A stretch of DNA of 64,000 bases from Cupriavidus laharis (GCF_914271435.1 NZ_CAJZAI010000003.1:124001-188000); one strand, 5' to 3'. Positions 27,030-37,218 are shown, counted from the stretch's first letter. Numbers and translations are program-made. Notes: generated by a model not told the origin, from the sequence alone.

Positions 27030-28100
27030 CTACTGCGGCACCTTCACCGCAAGGTTGGCCGGCCATTCGGCCTTGGAATCCAGCTTGACCCAGGCCACAC
27101 CGGGCACACCGGTCTTGACCTGCTTGAGGTGCTTCTTGAGCAGTTCACGGTCAATCTGGGCTTTGACGCGGAACATCAGCTTCTCGCGCTCGCTGGCCGT
27201 TTCGACGGTCTTGGGCGTGAATTGGGCCGTGCTGGCCACGAACGAGATCGTGGCGGGAATCACGTAGCCGGGCGCGGCGTCGAGCAGGATCCGTGCCTCG
27301 GCGCCCAGCGGCACGCGGCCGGCCACGGTCGCCGGCAGGAAGAAGGTCATGTACACGTCCGACAGGTCGACCAGGTTCAGCACCTTGCCGCCCGCGCCGA
27401 GCACTTCGCCGGGCTGGGCGATGCGGTATTGCACGCGCGCGTCGCGCGGCGAGGTGAGCTGGCTGTCGGCGATGTCCGCCTCGATACGCGCGACGGTGGC
27501 CTTGGCCGCGATGATGGCCGAGCGCGTGCCGACCAGCTGGGCGCGCGCTGCTTCGATGGCCGCCTGCGCAGCGGCCACCTGTGCCTTCGACGCCGCCACG
27601 GCGGCCTGCGCGCTGCGCACGCGGGCACGGTCGTCGTCGAGTTCCTGGATGGACGAAGCGCCTTCGCGCGACAGCGTACTGGAGCGGGCCAGGCGGCGCT
27701 GGGCCGCATCGAGCTCGCTCTCGCGCTGGGCCACGACCGCCTGCGCCGCGACCTTGTCGCTCTCGCGCACGGCTACCTGCGCTTCGGCGCTGGCGGCGGC
27801 ATTGACGGCCTGCTGCTGTTGCGCGCGCGCTTCATCGCGCTGCGCTTCGAGCGTCTGGACCTGCATGCGCGCCAGCGGCGCTCCGGCGGCGACAAAGTCG
27901 CCTTCATTGACGAGGATGGTGTCGATGCGTCCGGCGAGCTTGGTTGCCACGTCGATCTGCGTGGCCTCGATGCGGCCGTTGCCGCTGGCGAAACCCGGCC
28001 CGGGACCGGTATCGCGCATGGCATTCCAGCCGTACACGCCTGCCGCGACGGCCAGCGCCACGGCGGCGACGGGAATCAGCTTTCTGGCAGGGAATTTCAT
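27030..28100 (-). CDS. HlyD-family periplasmic adaptor
   Basis: A 356-residue membrane-fusion protein: an N-terminal anchor helix (about residues 9-25), a lipoyl-like half-motif ([20 protein letters not shown]), a long alanine-rich coiled-coil hairpin (about 90-215) and a beta-barrel domain. It links the ABC fusion protein to the outer-membrane factor. Its start overlaps the NodT gene stop by 4 bp (ATGA), showing translational coupling. Confidence 0.92.
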   Translation of the reverse strand: MKFPARKLIPVAAVALAVAAGVYGWNAMRDTGPGPGFASGNGRIEATQIDVATKLAGRIDTILVNEGDFVAAGAPLARMQVQTLEAQRDEARAQQQQAVNAAASAEAQVAVRESDKVAAQAVVAQRESELDAAQRRLARSSTLSREGASSIQELDDDRARVRSAQAAVAASKAQVAAAQAAIEAARAQLVGTRSAIIAAKATVARIEADIADSQLTSPRDARVQYRIAQPGEVLGAGGKVLNLVDLSDVYMTFFLPATVAGRVPLGAEARILLDAAPGYVIPATISFVASTAQFTPKTVETASEREKLMFRVKAQIDRELLKKHLKQVKTGVPGVAWVKLDSKAEWPANLAVKVPQ

Positions 28101-29623
28101 GATGGCTTACCTGAGGATGGGGGCGCGGCAGGCACGCCGGCAGCTTCGGTGGCGTAGACGTGCGTGCCGCCGCCCAGCGCGGTATAGAGGGCCACGCGGC
28201 TCGACAGCAGCGCGCGGCGCGTCTGCACCAGCAATTGCTGCGCGCCCAGCAGGTCGCGCTGGGCGTCGAGCACTTCCAGGTAGGGCGTGGCGCCGTTGTC
28301 GTAGCGCAACCGGGCCAGGCGCTCGCGTTCGGATTGCAGTTGCAGGGTTGCCGTCAGGTCGGTGACCTGTTCGGCCAGCCGTTCGCGCGCCGACAATGCG
28401 TCGGACACGTCGCGGAACGCGGACTGGATGGCCTTTTCATACTGGACGACGGCCTGGTCGCGCCGCACCTCGGCCAGCTTCAGGCTGCTGCGGGTGCGGC
28501 CAGCGTCGAAGATCGGGACAGACAGCGATGGGCCGAAGCTCCAGGCGCGGCTGGGCCCCGTGAACAGGTTGTCCAGTTCCACGCTGGCCGTACCGAGGGT
28601 GCCGGTCAGCGTGATGCGCGGGAAGAACGCGGCGCGCGCAGCGCCGATATTCGCATTGGCCGCGGCAAGCTGGTGTTCGGCGGCGACGATATCGGGCCGG
28701 TTGGTCAGCAGTTCCGAAGGCAGGCCGGGCGCCATGTCGCGCAGGACGATGCTGTCGTCGAAGCGGCTGGTCAGCGGGGGCAGCGCCACCGGCGCGCCGA
28801 CCAGCAGCGCGAGCGCATTGGCCTGCGCCGCGCGCTCCTGCCGCAGTTGCGAACCGAGCGTGCTGGCCTGGCGCCACAGTGCTTCCACCTGCGTCAGGTC
28901 GAACTTGGACGTCGAGCCCATTTCATAGCGGCGCCGGAAGATACGCAGCGATTCCGCGCGCGAGGCAATGGTCTGGTCCGTGAGCTCGATGCGCTCGTCC
29001 AGCTCGCGCAGCACCAGGTAGCCGTTGGCGACCTGGCCGATCAGGCTGATGGTGGCCGCTTCGCGCGCGGCATCGGTGGCCAGGTAGTTCTCGAGCGCGG
29101 CGTCCTTCAGGCTGCGCACGCGGCCCCAGAAGTCGAGCTCCCACGCGTTCATGCCGACACCGGCTTCGAAATCGTTGACGGTCAGCGGATGCCCCGTCGG
29201 GCTGAAGTCTCGCGGTGTGCGCGACCGCGTGGCGCTGGCGCTGGCACCGATGGTCGGAAACTGTTCCGAGCGCTGGATGCCATACAGCGCCTGCGCTTCT
29301 TCGACGCGCAGCACGGCGGCACGCAGGTCGCGGCTGTTGGCCAGAGCCTGCTCGATCAGCGCCCGCAGCGCGGGGTCAGCGAAGAAATCGCGCCAGGCGG
29401 TCGCGGCGGCCGTCGAGGGCTGCGTCGCGCCGGCCTCGGCACCGGCATAGGTGGCGGGGACCGGTGCGGCGGGCCGCTCCAGCGGCGGCGCCATCGACAT
29501 ACAGGCAGACAAGGCCATGGCCAGGGCGGCTACCGTGGCGGCAGCCAGCCGTGGCGGGGAATTTCGGGGTGGCAGTGACTGCCGGCGGGCGCGGGTGGAT
29601 CGTCTGGGAAGATCTGCACCCAT
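28097..29623 (-). CDS. NodT-family outer-membrane efflux lipoprotein
   Basis: A 508-residue TolC/NodT-type outer-membrane channel. An arginine-rich start and hydrophobic stretch end in the lipobox LSAC, giving a lipidated cysteine near residue 41. Two OEP repeats follow, with the typical AWELDFWGRVRSLKDAA and SLSVPIFDAGRTRSSL. It is the outer exit of the operon's export complex. GAGG lies a few bases before the ATG. The small membrane-protein gene upstream ends 3 bp before it. Confidence 0.92.
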   Translation of the reverse strand: MGADLPRRSTRARRQSLPPRNSPPRLAAATVAALAMALSACMSMAPPLERPAAPVPATYAGAEAGATQPSTAAATAWRDFFADPALRALIEQALANSRDLRAAVLRVEEAQALYGIQRSEQFPTIGASASATRSRTPRDFSPTGHPLTVNDFEAGVGMNAWELDFWGRVRSLKDAALENYLATDAAREAATISLIGQVANGYLVLRELDERIELTDQTIASRAESLRIFRRRYEMGSTSKFDLTQVEALWRQASTLGSQLRQERAAQANALALLVGAPVALPPLTSRFDDSIVLRDMAPGLPSELLTNRPDIVAAEHQLAAANANIGAARAAFFPRITLTGTLGTASVELDNLFTGPSRAWSFGPSLSVPIFDAGRTRSSLKLAEVRRDQAVVQYEKAIQSAFRDVSDALSARERLAEQVTDLTATLQLQSERERLARLRYDNGATPYLEVLDAQRDLLGAQQLLVQTRRALLSSRVALYTALGGGTHVYATEAAGVPAAPPSSGKPS

Positions 29624-29626
29624 CGC

Positions 29627-29794
29627 TCAGCCTCGGGGCGACGGATCCCGTGGCCTGGCGCGGCGTGTCTGGATGGGAACGCGCCGCAGCACGCGCTTGG
29701 GCAGACGCCGCAGCGCGGCGCGGGTCAGGACAACGGAGACAATGGCCGGGAGGGCAAGGACAGCGACAATGTACGCAAGGACTGGGGCGCTCAT
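29627..29794 (-). CDS. Small single-helix membrane protein at the head of the efflux operon
   Basis: A 55-residue open frame beginning MSAPVLAYIVAVLALPAIVS, one hydrophobic helix (about residues 5-25) followed by a strongly basic tail. It ends 3 bp before the NodT gene on the same strand, so it would be the first operon gene. The ribosome site is weak (GGAAAA). No family is recognised, and it may be an untranslated leader. Its function is unknown. Confidence 0.5.
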   Translation of the reverse strand: MSAPVLAYIVAVLALPAIVSVVLTRAALRRLPKRVLRRVPIQTRRARPRDPSPRG

Positions 29795-29950
29795 TTGCGT
29801 TTTCCGGTGATTAATTACAACAATACTGTAACGATTTCGTGGCTTCGGCCCCTTGATAAAGGTCAATCCGCTCCCGGCCCTCAGGCCGGGGGCGCCGCTG
29901 TGCGGCCGACCCGCGGCTCCGTTACCATCGCATGTACCGAGGACAGTGCC

Positions 29951-30862
29951 ATGAACGCATCACTGAGAGGCAAGGTTGCGCTGGTCGCCGGCGCCACGCG
30001 TGGCGCCGGCCGCGGCATTGCCGTGCAACTGGGTGCGTGCGGCGCCACCGTCTATGTCACCGGGCGCAGCACGCGGTCCGCGCGGTCCGAGATGAACCGG
30101 CCGGAAACCATCGAGGAGACTGCCGGACTGGTCGATGCCGCCGGCGGACGCGGCATTCCGGTACGGGTGGACCATCAGGTGGCGGACGAAGTCCGGGCAC
30201 TGGTTGAACGCATCCGGCGCGAGCAGGGGCGGCTGCACATCCTGGTCAATGACATCTGGGGCGCCACCACCATGGAATGGAACAAGACGGTGTGGGAGTC
30301 TTCGCTCGACATCGGGCTGCGCACGCTGCGCCTGGGCGTGGAAACCCACGCGATCACCAGTCACTTTGCGCTGCCGCTGCTGATCGCGGAGACGGGCGGG
30401 CTGGTGGTGGAGGTGACGGACGGCACCAATGACTACAACGCCAGCCACTACCGCGTGTCATTCTTCTATGACCTGGCCAAGGCGGCCGTCAATCGCATGG
30501 CGTTCTCGCTTGGACATGAACTGGCGCCGCACGGCGGTACGGCGGTGGCGCTGACACCAGGCTGGCTGCGGTCGGAGGCCATGCTCGATGCATACCGGGT
30601 CACCGAAGCGAACTGGCGCGATGCCACCGCGGTGCAGCCGCATTTCGCCATTTCGGAGAGCCCCGCCTTCGTCGGCCGCGCCGTCGCGGCGCTGGCCCGG
30701 GATGCGAACGTGTCGCGCTGGAATGGCCAGTCGCTTTCCAGCGGACAGCTTGCCCGCATCTATGGTTTCACCGACCTGGATGGGAGCCAGCCGGATGCGT
30801 GGCGCTACGTGCCGGAGGTGCAGGATGCGGGCAAGCCGGCGGATACCACCGGCTATCGCTGA
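29951..30862 (+). CDS. SDR family oxidoreductase (DHRS1-like)
   Basis: A 303-residue short-chain dehydrogenase longer than the classical type. The nucleotide motif GATRGAGRG lies at residues 16-24, and the catalytic pair is in YDLAK near residue 176. An altered active-site loop (NDIWG in place of NNAG) and a C-terminal extension resemble DHRS1-like SDRs. The start at 29951 gives the conserved N-terminus MNASLRGKVALVAG. It is divergent from the efflux operon. Substrate unknown. Confidence 0.88.
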   Translation: MNASLRGKVALVAGATRGAGRGIAVQLGACGATVYVTGRSTRSARSEMNRPETIEETAGLVDAAGGRGIPVRVDHQVADEVRALVERIRREQGRLHILVNDIWGATTMEWNKTVWESSLDIGLRTLRLGVETHAITSHFALPLLIAETGGLVVEVTDGTNDYNASHYRVSFFYDLAKAAVNRMAFSLGHELAPHGGTAVALTPGWLRSEAMLDAYRVTEANWRDATAVQPHFAISESPAFVGRAVAALARDANVSRWNGQSLSSGQLARIYGFTDLDGSQPDAWRYVPEVQDAGKPADTTGYR

Positions 30863-30878
30863 GGTGGACTGCCTGCGC

Positions 30879-31304
30879 TCAGGTTGACTTCGGTTTCAGC
30901 AGGTCTCCGGCTTCCTGCAGGTTCTGCTGCGCGCGGTTGCCGATCACGGCCATGGCGTCGGCCTGCGACTTGCGGGCCATCTCGGCCAGTTCGCGCATGT
31001 TCTCCAGCGCCTGCTGAAGCGCCTTCTGGACGAACTCGTTCTGCCTGGTCATGGCCTCGGCGGGGTTGCCGCCGGTAGCCATCTGCTGCGCGGCGGACTG
31101 GATCTGCTGCATGGCCTGGCCAAAGATCTCGGTCTGCTTCTGCATCAGGGCCTGCATGCCTTCATAGGCGAGCTTGTTGGCTTCGCCGAGTGCCTCGATG
31201 TCCTTGCGCCGCGCTTCCATCACGGCGCCCATGTCCATGCCCGGGAGTTGGAATTGCTCGAGCATCTTGGTGAAATCCGCAAAGGGGTTGGGAGGGGTAG
31301 TCAT
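30879..31304 (-). CDS. Phasin family protein
   Basis: A 141-residue helical, alanine- and glutamine-rich protein with no membrane segment or enzyme motif. The conserved pattern (FADFTKMLEQFQLPGMD; ANKLAYEGMQALMQKQTEIF) matches phasin_2 proteins, which coat polyhydroxyalkanoate granules. The ATG at 31304 follows AAGGAG, whereas the longer frame has no ribosome site. It stands alone and converges with the SDR gene. It fits a PHA-storing host such as Cupriavidus. Confidence 0.85.
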   Translation of the reverse strand: MTTPPNPFADFTKMLEQFQLPGMDMGAVMEARRKDIEALGEANKLAYEGMQALMQKQTEIFGQAMQQIQSAAQQMATGGNPAEAMTRQNEFVQKALQQALENMRELAEMARKSQADAMAVIGNRAQQNLQEAGDLLKPKST

Positions 31305-31473
31305 GCGGTCACTCCTTGTGATCGGGGGAAATCGGGGTGGCGGTGCGTGCTGCATGTCTGTGAATACTCTAGGTGGTGGAGGGGGCGGGCGGCAAGGAAC
31401 GGGATGGGCTGGATGCAGTCATGCGTGGCATCTTCTGGCACACCCATCCGTCGCCGGGTATTCGCAGAAACCC

Positions 31474-31500
31474 TAAAGTTTCCGCCCCCATTGCCGTTGC
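31474..31500 (+). promoter_or_regulatory. Sigma-28 (FliA) promoter of the chemoreceptor gene
   Basis: TAAAGTTT at 31474-31481 is the full sigma-28 -35 element. An 11-base spacer leads to GCCGTTGC, which keeps the GCCG half of the consensus GCCGATAA. It lies 115 bp before the chemoreceptor start, and chemoreceptors are standard FliA targets. Confidence 0.75.
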
Positions 31501-31614
31501 CACCCATAGCCCGCTGCTGCGCCCCTGTCCAGGCCGGCGGGCCACGAGAGCGAAAGGCGGCGTCCGCGCGTCTGCACTTCGCCGTATCGAAGTCCTAATC
31601 AGGTAGAAGAAACA

Positions 31615-33156
31615 ATGAGGAATTTTGGAATCGGGGTACGCCTTGGTATCGGCTTTGGCGTGGTGCTGGTGCTCTGCGCGTTGATGTCCGCCTTTGGCAT
31701 CCTGCGCCTGCAGCAGGTGGCGGAGCGCACGCATGCCATGATGCAGCAGCCGCTGACCAAGGAGCGGCTCGTCAGCGACTGGTACCGGCTCATGCATACC
31801 AGCGTGCGGCGCACGACGGCGGTGGCCAAGAGCGCCGATCCGTCGCTGGGTGCGTTCTTCGCCAAGGAAACGCAGGCCTCGGTAGCTGCCATCTCGGACC
31901 TGCGCGACAAGATCCAGCCGATTCTCGCCTCGGACGCCGAAAAGGCAGCCTTCCAGAAGATCCTGCAGGTGCGCGACCCCTACAACACCGCACGCGACAA
32001 GATCACCAGGCTCAAGCAGGAAGGGTTGACCGAGGAGGCCAACCAGGTGCTGGAGGCGGAGTTCGTGCCGGCCGGCGATGCCTACCTGGCCGAGATCCAG
32101 AAGCTGCTTGACATCCAGCGCGCCAGCATCGATGCCACCGCGCGCGAGATCAATGACATCTACCGGAATGCCCGCACCAGCCTGATCGTACTGGGCGTGC
32201 TGGCGCTGGCGATCGGTGTCGCGTTCTCGGCATGGCTTACGCGCGGTATCACGCAACCGCTGAGGCGCGCCGTGGCCATTGCCCGCACCGTGGCATCCGG
32301 CGACCTGACCAGCCGCATCCACGTGGACAGCAAGGACGAGACCGGCCAGTTGCTGAACGCGCTCGCCGAGATGAACGCCAACATCCTGCATATCGTGCGC
32401 GATGTGCGTACCGGCACCGAGGCCATTGCCTCGGGCACCAGCCAGATCGCCGTGGGCAACACCGACTTGTCGCAGCGCACCGAGGAGCAGGCGTCTTCGC
32501 TGCAGCAGACCGCTGCCAGCATGGAAGAGCTGACCAGCATCGTGCGCCAGAATGCGGACAACGCGAAGCAGGCCAGCTCGCTCGCGGTGAATGCGTCGGA
32601 GATCGCGGCCAAGGGCGGCGACGTGGCCGACAAGGTGGCCGAGACCATGGAAGAGATCAACGGCGCGTCGAAGAAGGTGGTCGACATCATCGCCGTGATC
32701 GAAGGCATTGCGTTCCAGACCAATATCCTGGCGCTGAATGCGGCGGTGGAAGCCGCGCGCGCGGGCGAGCAGGGCCGCGGCTTTGCCGTGGTGGCGGGCG
32801 AGGTGCGCAGCCTGGCGCAGCGCAGCGCCACTGCCGCGAAGGAGATCAAGGCGCTGATCGGTGATTCGGTCGACCGCGTGGAGAAAGGCTCGGCCCTGGT
32901 GGCGCAATCGGGCCAGACCATGCAGGAGATCGTGGAAGCAGTCAGGCGCGTGACCGACATCATGGGCGAGATCAGCGCGGCATCGGCGGAACAGAGCGCC
33001 GGCATCGAGCAGGTCAACCAGGCTGTGACGCAGATGGATTCCGTGACCCAGCAGAACGCCGCACTGGTGGAAGAGGCCGCCGCCGCGGCCGGCTCGCTGG
33101 AAGAGCAGGCCCAGCGGCTCAAGCAGGCGGTGGCTACATTCCGTATTGCTGCGTAA
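31615..33156 (+). CDS. Methyl-accepting chemotaxis protein
   Basis: A 513-residue transmembrane chemoreceptor. TM1 lies at about residues 8-30 and TM2 at about 190-210, with a four-helix periplasmic ligand domain between them. A HAMP linker and the long cytoplasmic coiled coil follow, with the hairpin tip [20 protein letters not shown]. It feeds the CheA/CheW array. No che genes are nearby; a FliA-type promoter upstream ties it to the motility regulon. Ligand unknown. Confidence 0.95.
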   Translation: MRNFGIGVRLGIGFGVVLVLCALMSAFGILRLQQVAERTHAMMQQPLTKERLVSDWYRLMHTSVRRTTAVAKSADPSLGAFFAKETQASVAAISDLRDKIQPILASDAEKAAFQKILQVRDPYNTARDKITRLKQEGLTEEANQVLEAEFVPAGDAYLAEIQKLLDIQRASIDATAREINDIYRNARTSLIVLGVLALAIGVAFSAWLTRGITQPLRRAVAIARTVASGDLTSRIHVDSKDETGQLLNALAEMNANILHIVRDVRTGTEAIASGTSQIAVGNTDLSQRTEEQASSLQQTAASMEELTSIVRQNADNAKQASSLAVNASEIAAKGGDVADKVAETMEEINGASKKVVDIIAVIEGIAFQTNILALNAAVEAARAGEQGRGFAVVAGEVRSLAQRSATAAKEIKALIGDSVDRVEKGSALVAQSGQTMQEIVEAVRRVTDIMGEISAASAEQSAGIEQVNQAVTQMDSVTQQNAALVEEAAAAAGSLEEQAQRLKQAVATFRIAA

Positions 33157-33302
33157 TGAGCCGTCCGATTGCCCGCTGAAACAGTGAGGCCAGCATGCCG
33201 TTGGTCAGCGGCGGCTGTTCGATTTACCTTGCACGCAGGTTTGTGCTGCAACCGCCGCATCCAACCCGCCGCTTGCTCCGCGCCCGATACCAGCTGGCGC
33301 GA

Positions 33303-33854
33303 CTACCGGCTGTAGCGGCCCATCACGCTGGCGCCGCCGCGCGCATGTCCCTTGAGCGCGGCCATCAACTCGTCGCGCGTCAGGCCTGCGGGCAAGGCGC
33401 CGGGCTCCAGATCGGTGGCGACCACCGTCACGATGTAGTGGTGCGGCGTATCTCCGACGGGCGGGCAGGGTCCCCGGTACGCGGCTTCGCCGGTAACGTT
33501 CTTGCCGACCGTGATGCCCGGGCCGTCCTTCTGTCCCTCTCCCTGCCGAAGCTGCCCACGGTCTGCCGCAATGTTGTAGGCGACCCAGTGCGAAACCCCC
33601 TGCCCCATGGCGCCATCCGGATCGAACATGAAGATCGCCACGGAACGCGTTCCGGCCGGCAGGCCGGACCACGCTACCGGGGGAGAGACTCCCTGGCCAC
33701 CGCAATTTGGCGCGTTGCCGCCGTGCACCGGGGGAATGACGGCGTTCTCGGAGAATGCGCTGGACGACACAGTCATCGGCGCAGCCGTGACCATCGAGGT
33801 GCATGCCATGCACAGCGCCGCGGAAGCACAAAACAGCAATGTTTTTGATTTCAT
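33303..33854 (-). CDS. YbhB/YbcL-type PEBP family protein
   Basis: A 183-residue secreted member of the phosphatidylethanolamine-binding/Raf-kinase-inhibitor-like family. A signal peptide covers residues 1-24 (ends TAAP). The ligand-site motifs are FDPDGAMGQGVSHWV and GPCPPVGDTPHHY, where the usual DPDAP is altered. It is monocistronic, and its bacterial role is poorly defined. Confidence 0.88.
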   Translation of the reverse strand: MKSKTLLFCASAALCMACTSMVTAAPMTVSSSAFSENAVIPPVHGGNAPNCGGQGVSPPVAWSGLPAGTRSVAIFMFDPDGAMGQGVSHWVAYNIAADRGQLRQGEGQKDGPGITVGKNVTGEAAYRGPCPPVGDTPHHYIVTVVATDLEPGALPAGLTRDELMAALKGHARGGASVMGRYSR

Positions 33855-34154
33855 TGGGGATTCCTGTTCGAGGTTGACGGGTCAAGCCGGACAGCGCGCC
33901 ATGACTCCAATACGGTAGGACGGAAACGGGGGGATGCCTAGGGCGTCTCGCGTGGCCGTTCTTGTTGCACCGGATGTTTTCGTCCTGTTGCACGAACGCA
34001 GCGCGACCTATGCTTTGGCAACGCATGGCCGACAGGGGATGGATGCCGCCGGCGATGCGCGAGGGTGGGACAGGCCAGCGCAGTCCCTGTGCCGCCCGAT
34101 GCCTCTTCCATACTGCCTGTCCGACGGGTCAGGCAGCTCAACCCGGAGCCCAAG

Positions 34155-34781
34155 ATGAGCAAGACCTACAAGCGCCTGGACAAAACCCAGGCGGCGGTGC
34201 TGATGGTGGACCACCAGGCCGGTTTGCTGTCGCTGGTGCGTGATATCGAGCCGGATCGTTTCAAGAACAACGTGCTGGCGCTGGCGGATCTCGCCAAGTA
34301 CTTCAAGCTGCCCACTATCCTGACCACCAGCTTCGAGGATGGTCCCAACGGCCCTCTGGTACCCGAACTCAAGCAGATATTTCCCGATGCGCCTTTCATC
34401 CCGCGGCCCGGACAGATCAATGCCTGGGATAACGAGGATTTCACCAAGGCGGTAAAGGCCACCGGCAAGAAGCAGTTGCTAATTGCCGGCGTAGTGACGG
34501 AGGTCTGCGTGGCGTTCCCGGCGCTCTCAGCGATCGAAGAAGGGTTTGACGTGTTTGTTGTCACGGACGCGTCGGGCACGTTTAACGAAGTCACCCGGGA
34601 TTCGGCGTGGCGGCGCATGAGCGAAGCCGGCGCGCAACTGATGACGTGGTTCGGCGTGGCGTGCGAGTTGCACCGCGACTGGCGCAACGATATCGAAGGG
34701 CTGGGAACGCTGTTCTCCAACCATATCCCGGACTATCGAAACCTGATCACCGCCTACACGACAGTGAAGGGATCGCGCTAG
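34155..34781 (+). CDS. Isochorismatase-family cysteine hydrolase (YcaC-like)
   Basis: A 208-residue hydrolase. The catalytic triad pattern is visible: Asp in LMVDHQAG (about residue 19), a lysine in the middle region and Cys in GVVTEVCVAFPAL (about residue 118). The segment ARP-like FIPRPGQINAWDNEDF is typical of YcaC/nicotinamidase relatives. The start at 34155 is favoured over an upstream ATG by conservation of the N-terminus. It converges with paaX. Substrate unknown. Confidence 0.88.
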   Translation: MSKTYKRLDKTQAAVLMVDHQAGLLSLVRDIEPDRFKNNVLALADLAKYFKLPTILTTSFEDGPNGPLVPELKQIFPDAPFIPRPGQINAWDNEDFTKAVKATGKKQLLIAGVVTEVCVAFPALSAIEEGFDVFVVTDASGTFNEVTRDSAWRRMSEAGAQLMTWFGVACELHRDWRNDIEGLGTLFSNHIPDYRNLITAYTTVKGSR

Positions 34782-34797
34782 CGCCGACGCGTACTTC

Positions 34798-35745
34798 TCA
34801 GGTGCTGGCGGCCTCGGCATGGCTGCCCGCGCCAAAGCGCCTGCGCAACGCGCGGTTCGCGTGGATGAGGTGGCCTTCGGACACTTCGACCACTTCGCGC
34901 AGGTAGTCTTCGCTGGCGTCGAGCAGTGCCGCGTACATCTCGCGGCACAGGTCGCGCGCGGTACGGCCCGGCCAGTCCGCGGGCAGCAACTGCTCAGGCA
35001 GATTCGGATCGCGCAGCAGCACGCGGCGGTATTCATGCAACAGCAGGGTGCGCACAAAGAACGCGTCAGCCGGCGCCATGCCGTGTGCGTCGCCCAGCAC
35101 CGGCGAGAAGCGGCGCAGCAGCGCCTGCCACGCGGACGCCACGTCGCCGAGCTTGAACGTCTGGTGCATGAGCGTCTGCAGCGGGCGGATCGAAAATGCC
35201 TCGATGCTGGTGGCTTCCATGACCGCCACGAAGTCCTGTGCCTGTGCGGCGCGGATGATCTCGCCCAGCGAGCCCGCGTCGGCATTCGGATGCGCATACA
35301 CGCCCGGCGCGATCGCGCCAAAGCCCTCCCACAGCAGCTCTCGCTTGAGCCGCTGGCGGATCGTGGCGCGCGCGTCCCCGCGCACCAGTGCCAGTGTCCA
35401 GCGCCCGTCCCAGTCCGACGCATCCCCGGCGTAAATGCGCTTGCCGGCGTGGATGCAGCGCTGCAATCCGGCTTCCGACAAGCCGTAGTAGCTGCGCCGC
35501 CCGATCCGCGTGGCATCGAGCCAGTCATCCGCCGTCAGCCGGAACGTAGCGGTGCGCACCAGCCGGTCATTGATCCCGAACGGCGCGGCCAGGCGGATCA
35601 GGCTGCCCAGCCATAGCGCCTGCGGCCGCGGCGCGACCACGTCGCCGAACAGCGTCACCAGCATCGAATTGGCGCCGAGCTTGAGGCCACGCGCAAGCCG
35701 TGCGACCTGCGGGGAAACGGGGTCCATCTCCGATCGGGTGGCCAT
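34798..35745 (-). CDS. paaX: PaaX-family repressor of phenylacetate degradation
   Basis: A 315-residue regulator with the PaaX arrangement: an N-terminal winged helix (GANSMLVTLFGDVVAPR), a middle domain and a C-terminal helical domain. PaaX represses paa genes and is released by phenylacetyl-CoA. It is divergent from paaABCDE across a 116-bp region holding a 9-bp inverted repeat, matching direct control. The 3' end converges with the hydrolase gene. Confidence 0.9.
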   Translation of the reverse strand: MATRSEMDPVSPQVARLARGLKLGANSMLVTLFGDVVAPRPQALWLGSLIRLAAPFGINDRLVRTATFRLTADDWLDATRIGRRSYYGLSEAGLQRCIHAGKRIYAGDASDWDGRWTLALVRGDARATIRQRLKRELLWEGFGAIAPGVYAHPNADAGSLGEIIRAAQAQDFVAVMEATSIEAFSIRPLQTLMHQTFKLGDVASAWQALLRRFSPVLGDAHGMAPADAFFVRTLLLHEYRRVLLRDPNLPEQLLPADWPGRTARDLCREMYAALLDASEDYLREVVEVSEGHLIHANRALRRRFGAGSHAEAAST

Positions 35746-35758
35746 GCCTGCACCTTAA

Positions 35759-35801
35759 AGTGATACACAAACGGCGATTGTTTGAATCAAATTGTATCAC
35801 T
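35759..35801. promoter_or_regulatory. Candidate PaaX operator region
   Basis: AGTGATACA (35759-35767) and its exact reverse complement TGTATCACT (35793-35801) flank 25 bp in the paaX-paaA intergenic region. This 9-bp inverted repeat is the most evident operator-like element for the divergent genes. Confidence 0.6.
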
Positions 35802-35861
35802 ATGATCCACTGCAACCGAATGATTTGACGCAGGTCAAGACCCTACAGATCGGAGTACGGC

Positions 35862-36845
35862 ATGTACGCACAGTTGGTGGAAACCGGGGCAACCAGGCTC
35901 CGCGCGATGGAGGAGATGGACCCGCAGGAACGCGAGTTCCAGGCGCGCGTGGACGCCGGCATCAAGATCGAAGCCAAGGACTGGATGCCCGAGGCTTACC
36001 GCAAGACCCTGATCCGCCAGATCTCGCAGCACGCGCATTCTGAGATCGTCGGCCAGCTGCCGGAAGGCAACTGGGTCACGCGCGCCCCGACCCTGGAACG
36101 CAAGGCCGTGCTGTTGGCCAAGATCCAGGATGAAGCGGGCCACGGCCTCTATCTGTACAGCGCCGCCGAAACGCTGGGCGTGTCGCGCGACGCGTTGCTT
36201 GGCGACTTGCATTCCGGCAAGGCCAAGTATTCGAGCATCTTCAATTACCCGACGCTGAGCTGGGCCGACATCGGCGCCATCGGCTGGCTGGTCGACGGCT
36301 CGGCCATCATCAACCAGGTGCCGTTGTGCCGCTGCTCGTTCGGCCCCTATGCCCGCGCCATGGTGCGCGTGTGCAAGGAAGAGTCGTTCCACCAGCGCCA
36401 GGGCTACGACATCCTGCTCAAGCTGTGCCAGGGCACGCCGGAGCAGAAGCAGATGGCGCAGGACGCGCTGAACCGCTGGTGGTGGCCGGCGCTGATGATG
36501 TTCGGTCCGTCCGACGCGGATTCGCCCAACAGCGCGCAGTCGATGCAATGGCGCATCAAGCTGTTCTCCAATGACGAACTGCGCCAGAAGATGGTGGACC
36601 AGACCGTGCCGCAGGCCGAATACCTGGGCCTGAGCATTCCCGATCCGGACCTGAAGTGGAACGAGGAACGCGGCCACTACGATTTCGGTGCCATCGACTG
36701 GGACGAGTTCTACAACGTCGTGCGCGGCAATGGCCCGTGCAACCGCGACCGCCTGCGCACCCGCGTCAAGGCCTGGGACGACGGCGCCTGGTTCCGTGAA
36801 GCGCTGGTGGCGCACGCCGACAAGCAAGAGCGCGCCGCCGCCTGA
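35862..36845 (+). CDS. paaA: Phenylacetyl-CoA epoxidase subunit A (catalytic)
   Basis: A 327-residue ferritin-like di-iron oxygenase subunit. Iron ligands are visible in the ExxH pairs, including [14 protein letters not shown] and [12 protein letters not shown]. With PaaB, C and E it converts phenylacetyl-CoA to the 1,2-epoxide. First gene of the plus-strand paa operon; AUG preceded by GGAG. Confidence 0.95.
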   Translation: MYAQLVETGATRLRAMEEMDPQEREFQARVDAGIKIEAKDWMPEAYRKTLIRQISQHAHSEIVGQLPEGNWVTRAPTLERKAVLLAKIQDEAGHGLYLYSAAETLGVSRDALLGDLHSGKAKYSSIFNYPTLSWADIGAIGWLVDGSAIINQVPLCRCSFGPYARAMVRVCKEESFHQRQGYDILLKLCQGTPEQKQMAQDALNRWWWPALMMFGPSDADSPNSAQSMQWRIKLFSNDELRQKMVDQTVPQAEYLGLSIPDPDLKWNEERGHYDFGAIDWDEFYNVVRGNGPCNRDRLRTRVKAWDDGAWFREALVAHADKQERAAA

Positions 36846-36910
36846 GTATCCGGCGCACCCTCGCGCCGTAGCTTCGAAAACCTACCCCGTAAACTGACAG
36901 GAGAGTTGCC

Positions 36911-37192
36911 ATGAAAGAGTGGCCGCTTTGGGAGATCTTTATCCGCAGCCAGCACGGCCTGGCCCACAAGCACGTGGGCAGCCTGCACGCGCCGGATGGC
37001 GAAATGGCGATCAACCACGCGCGTGACGTCTACACGCGCCGCAACGAGGGCGTGAGCGTCTGGGTGGTGAAGGCCGCCGACGTGGTCGCCAGCAGCCCCG
37101 GCGACAAGGGCCCGCTGTTCGAGCCCGCCAACAGCAAGGTCTACCGGCACCCCACCTTCTTCCCGATGCCGGAAGAGGTCAAGCACATCTGA
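36911..37192 (+). CDS. paaB: Phenylacetyl-CoA epoxidase subunit B
   Basis: A 93-residue subunit with the conserved N-terminus WPLWEIFIRSQHGLAHKHVG. PaaB bridges the AC heterodimers of the epoxidase complex. It has GGAGAG before its start and lies 65 bp after paaA and 26 bp before paaC in the same operon. Confidence 0.95.
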   Translation: MKEWPLWEIFIRSQHGLAHKHVGSLHAPDGEMAINHARDVYTRRNEGVSVWVVKAADVVASSPGDKGPLFEPANSKVYRHPTFFPMPEEVKHI

Positions 37193-37218
37193 TTTCCTGG
37201 CGCGAGGACGCATCCACC

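Noticed and set aside
24382..27267. A 961-codon open frame antisense to the ABC fusion gene
   Set aside because: High-GC shadow of a conserved coding frame. Its translation is rich in His, Arg and Gln without any domain.
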